From an uncultured Roseobacter sp. (GTDB taxonomy: Bacteria; Pseudomonadota; Alphaproteobacteria; Rhodobacterales; Rhodobacteraceae): 64,000 bases of DNA. The DNA lies in contig NZ_CANMDB010000003.1 of NCBI RefSeq assembly GCF_947496515.1, forward strand, positions 1 through 64,000. Reading direction: 5' to 3'. The notes beneath the pieces are model-generated. The model was not told where the DNA came from and searched no databases. It saw only the letters and a program-made list of their open reading frames with translations. This document shows, one piece after another, positions 17,831 through 25,165 of this stretch; the first letter of the stretch is position 1; every line of letters starts with the position of its first letter. The translations under genes were made by a program, and so were the position numbers.

Positions 17831-18616
17831 TTATGCTTTTTCACTATAAGGATAAGCGTTCAGCACCACACCGAGCACATTGGTCTGCTCGGCAACCTCA
17901 CGCTCGCAAACGTCAAGTTGGGCATAGCGGGTGGTATTGGCCCGGACGACGATCAACGCGCAATCCACGTTTTTCAGAAAGGCGCGTGTATCATCGTTGA
18001 CCAGCACAGACGGCAAATCAAAGATCATGAGGTCAGGTTTGTAGGTCGCCTCGATTTCATCGATCACTTCCGTCGTCTCTTCGGCCAACAGGATACGACT
18101 GGGGTCATTGTCCTTGTGGCTGGCCATCGAGCACAGAACGTTGTCGCCAAACCGCAGCGCCTGTCGTGCGAAGTCTACCTTGCGGGTCATCAGATCACCG
18201 ATATCGTGCGGAGGCTTGGTTTCAAAAAAGCTGCTGATGGAGGGAGAGCGCAGATCGAGATCCATCAGGATTGAATGCATGTCACTCTGACGCCCGAGGC
18301 CCAGCGCGAGGTTGCAGGCCACCGTGGTTTTTCCCGAATTCGGGGTGGGCGAGGTGATCGCCAGGCGCCGCCAGCCATTCTGGCGCATCTGCACGAGGAG
18401 CTTGGTCCGCAGGATATCAAAGGGCGCCGCCGACGGACCGGCCTGTCGGGTAACGACCCGATGTGACTGCAACAAATGATCGGCCACGTCGAACGTCGGG
18501 ATATCTGTCCACAGGTTTGAAGGCGTCGGCCGCAACCCGGCGGTAATGGCCTTCGTTTCTTGGGGAGCACCCCGGCTGTGTCGCGCTCTTTCCAGCGCTG
18601 CCTGTAGCTTTTCCAT
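17831..18616 (-). CDS. CpsD/CapB-type BY-kinase (ATPase partner of chain-length protein)
   Basis: A 261-residue cytoplasmic P-loop ATPase of the bacterial tyrosine-kinase family. Walker A is SPTPNSGKTT at 89-98, Walker A' is ILMDLDLRSPS, and the Walker B-like strand is LMIFDLPSVL. BY-kinases bind the cytosolic end of a Wzz/Wzc-type protein and control polymer length by cycles of tyrosine phosphorylation. The usual C-terminal tyrosine cluster is almost absent: the tail AYPYSEKA has only two Tyr. Last gene of a three-gene minus-strand operon after the AAA ATPase and the chain-length protein. ATG start at 18616. Confidence 0.88.
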   Translation of the reverse strand: MEKLQAALERARHSRGAPQETKAITAGLRPTPSNLWTDIPTFDVADHLLQSHRVVTRQAGPSAAPFDILRTKLLVQMRQNGWRRLAITSPTPNSGKTTVACNLALGLGRQSDMHSILMDLDLRSPSISSFFETKPPHDIGDLMTRKVDFARQALRFGDNVLCSMASHKDNDPSRILLAEETTEVIDEIEATYKPDLMIFDLPSVLVNDDTRAFLKNVDCALIVVRANTTRYAQLDVCEREVAEQTNVLGVVLNAYPYSEKA

Positions 18617-18667
18617 GTTTGCCTACTCTTTAATAACTATGCTGTTCGGCGTGTCTGCGGATCTCAA

Positions 18668-20230
18668 CTAGCCCAACCCAAAGCGCGCCAGACCCTTTTG
18701 GACCACCAGCTCCAATGGGATGTAATTGGTGTCCACGTACCACAGCCCCAACGGAACCGCGACGAGGACAACGAGCATGGCCGCCACGCGCATCAAGCGC
18801 CGGGTCGTCCGCCGCGCCTTGCTTTCGATATAGGGGATCACAGCGATGGGCACGATGTTGAACTTCTGACGCAGTTCGGCCGGGCGTCTGACCGATCGGT
18901 TCAGGATTTCCAGCAGAACAAAGTAAGCTGCCGCCAACCCCAGTCCGACGCTTGCGCCCATCATGGCGATCAGCGGTCGGTTCGGACCCGAAGGTGTCTG
19001 CGGCACACTGGCGTTTTCGATCACGGTGATCCGTTGCCCCTGTGCGGTGCTCTCGATCCGTTCTCCGACCTGCGCGGTGTTGAGGTTATTCAGTGCGGAG
19101 TTGTACCGGTTTTGAATGCTGACGTAGTCACGCTCCAGTGCCGCGAGCCGAATGCCGTTGGCTGCGCTCTGAGCGCTGAATTCTTGCAAATCAGCAATCT
19201 CGTCCTGAATGCGTGTGGTCTCGCCGCTGATGGTTTCTATGCGCGTATCAATGTCGGACAAGGCAGTCTGATAGAGCAGGTTTTCAACGGACTGCTCGCC
19301 GGTTTCACTGTTCTCTTCTTCTTGCTGAAGCGCACTTTGAACCTGTTCTTCAACCACGGCCTCCAGTCTTTCAACGAGGCTGCGCAGCCGGATAACCTGG
19401 GGGTGCGTTTCGGAATAGAGTGACCGCGCCTGCTGCAACTGCGATTCGGCTTGTTTGAGCTGCTGTTCTTCCGGGCTGAGGGGTGCCGCGGCTTCGTTGG
19501 GCACATTCCCCGTGCTCTCGTAGATCCGCACCATTTCATCGCGCTGATTGTCGAGAGATTCCCGCTCTCTTTCCAGCTGGGCCATCCGCTCCTGCAGAAG
19601 GTTGATCCGGTCCAGACGGTAGCGTTGTTCATCGGGCAGCGCGCTGGCATTCTCAGATTTGAACACGGCTATCTCAGCGCTTTGCTTATCGAGTTCGTCG
19701 CCCAGTCGCTGCACTTCCTGACGGAAGAAATCGAGCGTGCTCTCCGCGCGAGACCGTCGAAAGGTCGTGTTTTCCTGCAGGACCAGCGTCACCAGTTCGT
19801 TGACCACATTGGCGGCGACCCGTCCTGAGCGACCCTCAAAGGAAATCGTCATCACCGTCGCCCGGTTACGCCCGGTTGCGCGCCGGATCGACGTGGCCCT
19901 GCGCATCTCCTGAAAGACGGTGTCCGGGTTCATCTGGCCGATGTCCTGAAAGACCCGAAACTGGTTTGCAATGTCGATGAGCCTGGCCCGGGTCACCAGC
20001 TTTTGCTCGATCACGTCGAGCTGCTCGCCGGCGTCGGTCTGCACGGTAGAGGTCACCAGCCGTTCGGGAATCTGCGGCTCTTCGACCAAAAGGCGGGCGG
20101 AGGTCCGGAAAGTCTCGGGCAGCTTCAGAGCCGTGATGACCCCCAGACCCGAGCACAGCAGCACAAAGAGGAGCATCATCGGCAAACGATGCGCGAAAAG
20201 TCTCCAGTAAAATGAAAGATCGATATTCAT
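18668..20230 (-). CDS. polysaccharide chain-length determinant (Wzz/PCP family)
   Basis: A 520-residue inner-membrane protein. One membrane segment lies at about 17-36 (MMLLFVLLCSGLGVITAL). A long periplasmic part follows, with the Wzz domain and an extended coiled coil of Gln/Glu-rich helices from about 165 to 400. A proline-rich stretch PQTPSGPNRP leads into a second membrane segment near 425-445. Unusually, a third hydrophobic segment near 475-500 is present after a short basic loop. Such proteins set polymer length and link polymerase to export; the long coiled coil resembles the exosortase-associated class. Its start overlaps the ATPase stop by four bases, and the kinase follows 51 bases later. 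Confidence 0.9.
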   Translation of the reverse strand: MNIDLSFYWRLFAHRLPMMLLFVLLCSGLGVITALKLPETFRTSARLLVEEPQIPERLVTSTVQTDAGEQLDVIEQKLVTRARLIDIANQFRVFQDIGQMNPDTVFQEMRRATSIRRATGRNRATVMTISFEGRSGRVAANVVNELVTLVLQENTTFRRSRAESTLDFFRQEVQRLGDELDKQSAEIAVFKSENASALPDEQRYRLDRINLLQERMAQLERERESLDNQRDEMVRIYESTGNVPNEAAAPLSPEEQQLKQAESQLQQARSLYSETHPQVIRLRSLVERLEAVVEEQVQSALQQEEENSETGEQSVENLLYQTALSDIDTRIETISGETTRIQDEIADLQEFSAQSAANGIRLAALERDYVSIQNRYNSALNNLNTAQVGERIESTAQGQRITVIENASVPQTPSGPNRPLIAMMGASVGLGLAAAYFVLLEILNRSVRRPAELRQKFNIVPIAVIPYIESKARRTTRRLMRVAAMLVVLVAVPLGLWYVDTNYIPLELVVQKGLARFGLG

Positions 20231-21108
20231 TCGGCAGCCTTATGGGGAACATTGATCGGGTTGGTAAGGTAAAGCGGCGGCTCTGCGGGTTTGAGGATCA
20301 AACCATCCTCGAAAAGCTCACGGATCACCCCGAGGCCCGCCTTGTCCTTGCCGGCGGCGGCCGCGTAGACAAGGGCAAGATCACACAGCTTGTTGATCAT
20401 GCGCGGAATGCCACCGGTCTCTTCGAAGATATGGCGCACAGCCTCTGACGTGATCTCGCTTCCCGTACCGCCGACATGGTGCAACCGGTGCTGGACATAG
20501 GCCCGCGTCTCCCGCAGATCGAACGGGTTGATGTGGAAGGTCGCGCTCACCCGTTGGGCAAACTGGCGCAACTCAGGCTGTGTAATGAGGTGGCGCAACT
20601 CTGGCTGACCGACCAGGATGATCTGGAGCAGCTCGTCCTTTCCAGAGTTTATGTTTGTCAGCATCCGCAGTTCTTCCAGCATCTCGGCGCCGAGGTTTTG
20701 CGCCTCATCGATGATCAGCACCACATGACGACCCGCTGCGTACTCGTTCACCACGAAGTTCTGAAAGTGCTGAAACAGAGAGACATAGTCCGTCTGCGCA
20801 GGTAGAGGCACGTCGAGCGCATTGAACACCCAGCGCAGCAGGTCCCCCTGATCCCCTTGCGCGTTGGAGATAAGGCCCAGGACGATGTCCACATCGACCT
20901 TGCGCAGCAAGGCCTGGATCAGGGTTGTTTTACCTGTGCCAACCTCGCCGGTCACGACGGTCAGCGGAGCGCAGGTAGCCAGACCGTACTCCAGCACGGA
21001 ATGCGCGCGACGATGGGCCTTTGACCAGAACAGGAAAGCGGGATCAGGAGACAGCGCAAACGGGCGTTCACGAAAGCCGAAATGAGCCGTATACAGTTCA
21101 ATCGCCAT
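20227..21108 (-). CDS. ExeA/GspA-like AAA ATPase of the EPS/exosortase locus
   Basis: A 293-residue ATPase. It starts MAIELYTAHFGFRERPFALS, as in ExeA-type proteins. Walker A is GEVGTGKT at 54-61, Walker B is VVLIIDEAQ near 129-137, and the sensor-2 region is GGIPRMINKLCDLAL near 250. Proteins of this type are regularly encoded beside chain-length proteins in exosortase loci (the XrtA-associated ATPase class); their exact job there is not settled. It lacks the C-terminal peptidoglycan-binding domain of true ExeA. First gene of the ATPase/Wzz/kinase operon, transcribed away from the sugar-transferase gene. Confidence 0.88.
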   Translation of the reverse strand: MAIELYTAHFGFRERPFALSPDPAFLFWSKAHRRAHSVLEYGLATCAPLTVVTGEVGTGKTTLIQALLRKVDVDIVLGLISNAQGDQGDLLRWVFNALDVPLPAQTDYVSLFQHFQNFVVNEYAAGRHVVLIIDEAQNLGAEMLEELRMLTNINSGKDELLQIILVGQPELRHLITQPELRQFAQRVSATFHINPFDLRETRAYVQHRLHHVGGTGSEITSEAVRHIFEETGGIPRMINKLCDLALVYAAAAGKDKAGLGVIRELFEDGLILKPAEPPLYLTNPINVPHKAAE

Positions 21109-21183
21109 CTGCGACGCGTCCTCTTCTCACTACCATGCGGTCCTGGCCTACAAACATAATATAGGGTGCCGCAGCCCCGCTAT

Positions 21184-21197
21184 GTGAAAATTTTCAC
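21184..21197. promoter_or_regulatory. 14-bp perfect palindrome, possible operator
   Basis: GTGAAAATTTTCAC is its own reverse complement. It lies about 75 bases upstream of the ATPase start (21108), where a dimeric regulator could act. The binding protein is unknown. Confidence 0.45.
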
Positions 21198-21414
21198 CAA
21201 ACCAAGCCCGTTCCCGGACCTACCTGCCAGCCGTGTGGCGATTTTCCGCCGGACTCTACTATAGTATCTTGAAAACTTCTTAAACGTGGTGATTCGCGCT
21301 TTTGCGCCGACAAGCCGTCTGGTGTCCGGCAGCGAGCGCTCGTCTGACGTTATAGAGCAGCCAAGGCCACAACCTCAACGCGCACTTATCGCAAAAAACA
21401 GATGAAAAGCGAAG

Positions 21415-21428
21415 ATTTTCATGAAAAT
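21415..21428. promoter_or_regulatory. 14-bp perfect palindrome, possible operator
   Basis: ATTTTCATGAAAAT is a perfect palindrome. It lies inside a wider inverted pair, GATGAAA (21401-21407) and TTTCATC (21428-21434), about 155 bases upstream of the sugar-transferase start. The TGAAAA half-site recurs in the palindrome at 21184. Confidence 0.45.
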
Positions 21429-21581
21429 TTCATCTTATTGCGTTGTTGGCTTTGCCCGTGCGACTTTCTGGTGTTAGATAAACCAAATTTTCGTAAATTA
21501 CTGTAAGACTTCAAACTAACTTCAGACGTTAAAGATTTGGCGGATCAGACACTTAGATCCAAGGTATATGTTAGGTAGATT

Positions 21582-22274
21582 ATGACACTCCGGCTTTCTT
21601 CGCACGACAGAAATTTGATCAACAGTTCAGAACCGATTGATGTTCAGCTGGACGAGCTCGTTCCAAGCAACCTGTACCGGTCTTTCTTCAAGCGGCTATT
21701 TGAAACGGTCCTTTGCATCCTGGCAGCGCCCGTCGTGCTGCTGCTCGTTCCCGTCATGGCGGTTCTGGTCGCGCTGGACGGCCGCAACCCGTTCTACTCA
21801 CAACTCCGTGTCGGTCGAAATGGTCAGGTCTTTCGCATGTGGAAGCTGCGGACAATGGTCCATGGCGCTGATGACCTGCTGGAGGCCTACCTGGCCGCCA
21901 ACCCCGCCGCACGTGCGGAATGGAACCAGACGCAAAAACTGCGCAACGATCCGCGGATCACGCCTATCGGTCGTTTCCTCAGAAAGACTTCCCTAGATGA
22001 GCTGCCGCAGCTATGGAACGTGGTCGCGGGCCATATGGCGCTGGTCGGACCCCGCCCAATGATGGTCTCTCAACGTGACAGCTACACCGGCAGAGCCTAC
22101 TACAACCTGCGCCCCGGGCTCACGGGTCTATGGCAGGTCTCGGATCGCAACAATTGCGAATTCAGCGGTCGGGTTCACTATGATGATCTCTACGAACGTC
22201 AGCTGTCGCTGAATACCGACCTTCGGGTCATTTTCAGAACGATCGGTGTCGTGCTACGCGGCACGGGATGCTGA
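21582..22274 (+). CDS. initiating sugar-phosphate transferase (WbaP/ExoY type)
   Basis: A 230-residue monotopic membrane enzyme of the polyprenyl-phosphate hexose-1-phosphate transferase family. A hydrophobic helix at about 40-64 is followed by the catalytic domain with FRMWKLRTM, TSLDELPQLWN, ALVGPRPMM and YYNLRPGLTGLWQVS. It moves a hexose-1-phosphate from a UDP-sugar to undecaprenyl phosphate, the first step of EPS repeat-unit assembly. The N-terminal multi-helix region of long PHPT enzymes is absent, so it is the short ExoY form. ATG start 21582, with TAGGTAG upstream. Divergent from the chain-length operon and followed by the PEP-CTERM TPR lipoprotein. Confidence 0.92.
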   Translation: MTLRLSSHDRNLINSSEPIDVQLDELVPSNLYRSFFKRLFETVLCILAAPVVLLLVPVMAVLVALDGRNPFYSQLRVGRNGQVFRMWKLRTMVHGADDLLEAYLAANPAARAEWNQTQKLRNDPRITPIGRFLRKTSLDELPQLWNVVAGHMALVGPRPMMVSQRDSYTGRAYYNLRPGLTGLWQVSDRNNCEFSGRVHYDDLYERQLSLNTDLRVIFRTIGVVLRGTGC

Positions 22275-22480
22275 CCTGGCGATGAAGGTAAAGTGAACAG
22301 ACGGTTCCGCCTAAAGACTTAACATCTGTCACTTTGCTCTGGTACCATCCATGTCGTTGCAATTCTGTTGCCCGATGGTCATTTGATATCTCAGTATCTC
22401 CTGCGTAAGGAGTAAGTTAAGCTGCTTATGTCAGCTTACTGTTGTATTTGAATAATGAGTTCGAACGAAAGGACTACAGC

Positions 22481-24925
22481 GTGGGTACTGTTATGTCAGC
22501 GCGATCACTGGCCCTGCTTATGGCGGCTTTTTTGGCTCTGGCTGGCTGCAAATCAGCGGAAGAGCGGGCAAACGAGCATTTCGAGAACGGTCAGGCCCTT
22601 CTGGAAAGCGGTGACGTTGATCGGGCGATCCTGGAGTTTCGGAACGTCTTTCAGCTGGATGCGACCCATCTCGAAGCGCGCCGGGCTTTGGGTGAAGTCT
22701 ATCTGGAGCAGAAAAACGACAAGCAGCGTGCTTACCGTCAGTTCCTGCGCATCATCGAACAGTACCCCGATGACGTCGATACCCGGATTATCCTGACGGA
22801 AATCGCTCTGGGCAGCGGTAACCTGGAGGAAGTGGAGCGGCACGGCTCCCACATTGAAACCGTTGCGCCAGAGGACCCGCGGGTGCAGGCCATCGCATTG
22901 GTGCGGGCTTACGGCGCTGCCGCACGCGAGCAGGATGAACCGGCCAGACGCGAGGTGATGCGTCAGGCAACGGCCATGCTGGAGGACCAGCCTGACAGCA
23001 TGTTCCTGAAAGCACTGATTGTTGATGCTGCCTTGCGTGATGGTGATTTTGATGTCGCGCTGAGCAATCTGGACTGGATGCTGGAACGCGATCCGGACAA
23101 TCAACGCATGCTGATGCAGCGTCTCGATGTCCTGGGCCAGATGAACGACGACGCGGCGATCGAAGCGCAGCTTCAGGATATGATCGTACGCTTCCCGGAC
23201 AATGAGACATACACTGCAACGCTGATCCGGTTTTATCTGTCTCGCAACAGCCTCGACAAGGCCGAAGCCTTCTTGCGGGACCGTGCCGACAACTCAGAAG
23301 ACACCGGTCCGCGGATGGATCTGATCCGCTTTCTGGTGGAGCTGCGCGGTGCGGAGGCTGCCCGGGAGGAACTGCAAGCGGCGGCATCGGAGGCCGATGA
23401 CCCTGTACCGTTCCAACTTATTCTGGCGGGTCTCGATTTTGAGGTCGGCGATCAGCAGCAAGCCATCGCGTCTCTTGAGGAACTCGTACGCGATGCCGAA
23501 AACAACGAAGATGTTCTTAACGCCAAAATCGCTCTGGCGCGGATGCAACTTGCCACCGGCAACGAGGTGGGCGCACGCGCGCGGGTGACGGAGGTTCTCG
23601 CAGCTGATGAAGGGCACGCAGAAGCCCTGAAAATGCAGGCGGCCTGGCAGATTGAAGCCGACGAGGCCGATAATGCAATCGCCGGATTGCGGCTTGCCCT
23701 TGATCGGGTGCCGAACGATGCGCAGGCCATGACCCTCATGGCACAGGCTTATCAGCGGTCCGGTCGTCCGGAACTGGCGCAAGACTTCATGGCGTTGGCG
23801 GTGGAGGCGTCCGGCAATGCGCCCGCGGAGACAATACGCTATGCCCAGCTTCTGATCAGTGAGGAGCGCTATTTGTCGGCCGAAGACATCTTGTTGTCGG
23901 CCTTGCGGATTGCGCCCCAGGACCTTGATCTATTGCTGCTGACGGGTGAGCTTTATATGCGGATGGACGATCTGGGCCGTGTTGAACAGGTGGTTCAGAC
24001 ATTGCGCAGGCTCGACAACCCGCGTGCTCTCCCAGCGGCAAACCGGCTTGAAGCTGAACGGATCAACCGGCAAAGCGGCGCTGAAGAAGCGATGTCCTAT
24101 CTGGAGGAGCTGGCCGATTCTGCCGATGCCTCTCTCGGCGCGCAGCTTGCTGTTGTGCAGGCCAGGTTGACCACGGGCAATGTTGACGGCGCACTGGAGC
24201 TTATTCGGACGCTCCGGGAGGAAATGCCGGACGAGCCCGTCGTTATCGGCGTGCAGGCCAGTGTCGAGGCGATCGGTGGCAATCTGGACGAGGCTGAAAC
24301 GCTCTATCGTCAGTTGGTGCAGAATGACCCGCAGATCAGCAGTGATGTCTGGCTTGAACTGGCAAGGTTGAAAGTGCGCCAGGAAAACCCGGATGCGTCC
24401 CGCGACATTGTTGATGAAGCGCTGACCCATATGCCAGAGGATCCCAAGCTGCTTTGGGCCAAGGCGTCGCATCTCGAACAGGATGGTCAGATCGACGAAG
24501 CGATCACGATCTACGAAGGGCTCTACGCCCGCAGTTCGAGCTCCGCGATTGTCGCCAATAACCTCGCCAGTCTGTTGGCCACCCACAAGCAGGACGCTGA
24601 AAGCCTGGAGCGGGCATGGGTCGTGGCACGCCGTTTCCGCGACGTTGAGGTACCTGCGCTGCAGGATACCTATGGCTGGATCCTGCATCGTCGTGGCAAC
24701 AGCGAAGAGGCGCTGCCCTACCTGGAAGACGCGGCAGAAGGCCTCGCGGGGGATCCGGTCGTCCAGTACCATCTGGGCGAGGTCTATCTGGCGCTGGGTC
24801 GCAGTGATGAGGCCTTGAAGCAATTCCAGGCAGCGGTGAGCATTGCGGGACCCGCAGATCAACGCGACCAGATCGCGCGCGCAAAAGAGCAAATCCAGAA
24901 TTTGCAGGCGCAGCAGGAAAACTAG
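22481..24925 (+). CDS. prsT: PEP-CTERM-system TPR-repeat lipoprotein (PrsT-like)
   Basis: An 814-residue exported lipoprotein. The signal peptide is SARSLALLMAAFLALAGC, with lipobox LAGC and lipidated Cys23 from the GTG start. Almost all the rest is tandem tetratricopeptide repeats (for example LESGDVDRAILEFRNVFQLD and the last ALGRSDEALKQFQAAV). Length and position fit the TPR lipoprotein found with exosortases, thought to help EPS assembly or export at the outer membrane. GTG 22481 is chosen because AAGGA lies seven bases upstream; ATG 22493 is also possible and leaves the signal peptide intact. It lies about 200 bases after the sugar-transferase gene, probably with its own promoter. Confidence 0.9.
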   Translation: MGTVMSARSLALLMAAFLALAGCKSAEERANEHFENGQALLESGDVDRAILEFRNVFQLDATHLEARRALGEVYLEQKNDKQRAYRQFLRIIEQYPDDVDTRIILTEIALGSGNLEEVERHGSHIETVAPEDPRVQAIALVRAYGAAAREQDEPARREVMRQATAMLEDQPDSMFLKALIVDAALRDGDFDVALSNLDWMLERDPDNQRMLMQRLDVLGQMNDDAAIEAQLQDMIVRFPDNETYTATLIRFYLSRNSLDKAEAFLRDRADNSEDTGPRMDLIRFLVELRGAEAAREELQAAASEADDPVPFQLILAGLDFEVGDQQQAIASLEELVRDAENNEDVLNAKIALARMQLATGNEVGARARVTEVLAADEGHAEALKMQAAWQIEADEADNAIAGLRLALDRVPNDAQAMTLMAQAYQRSGRPELAQDFMALAVEASGNAPAETIRYAQLLISEERYLSAEDILLSALRIAPQDLDLLLLTGELYMRMDDLGRVEQVVQTLRRLDNPRALPAANRLEAERINRQSGAEEAMSYLEELADSADASLGAQLAVVQARLTTGNVDGALELIRTLREEMPDEPVVIGVQASVEAIGGNLDEAETLYRQLVQNDPQISSDVWLELARLKVRQENPDASRDIVDEALTHMPEDPKLLWAKASHLEQDGQIDEAITIYEGLYARSSSSAIVANNLASLLATHKQDAESLERAWVVARRFRDVEVPALQDTYGWILHRRGNSEEALPYLEDAAEGLAGDPVVQYHLGEVYLALGRSDEALKQFQAAVSIAGPADQRDQIARAKEQIQNLQAQQEN

Positions 24926-24945
24926 ACGATGCGGGAAGATGGAAT

Positions 24946-24961
24946 GCCCCGGATCTGGGGC
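24946..24961 (+). terminator. weak hairpin after the TPR lipoprotein gene
   Basis: GCCCC and GGGGC flank a six-base loop 20 bases after the stop. There is no T run, so this may be a processing or pausing structure rather than an intrinsic terminator. The remaining bases to 25165 show no gene. Confidence 0.3.
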
Positions 24962-25165
24962 CTCCTATCCCCCCGCAAGGTAAGCTGACATGTATTTGGC
25001 CCAATTCATCTGGGTGTTGAGCGAGCGCGGTCGGTCAGGCTTCCGGCAACAAGCGAAATGCTCGTCCGCGCGCGATTGGCCTACCAGACTTCAGCCCAAC
25101 ACCCGATTTCTCCGCTTATCGGATACCTGTCCGCGTGGGTCACGGCATGATCACGGGGCCAGCAA

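Larger units (their letters stand above)
21109..21581. promoter_or_regulatory. AT-rich divergent control region with palindromes
   Basis: About 470 bases between the divergent ATPase operon and the sugar-transferase gene, clearly richer in A and T than its neighbours. It includes two perfect 14-base palindromes (listed separately), a TACTATAGTA near 21256 and several TGAAAA/TTTTCA elements. It should contain promoters for both EPS assembly units and is the best candidate for regulated transcription in the locus. No gene is supported here. Confidence 0.55.
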
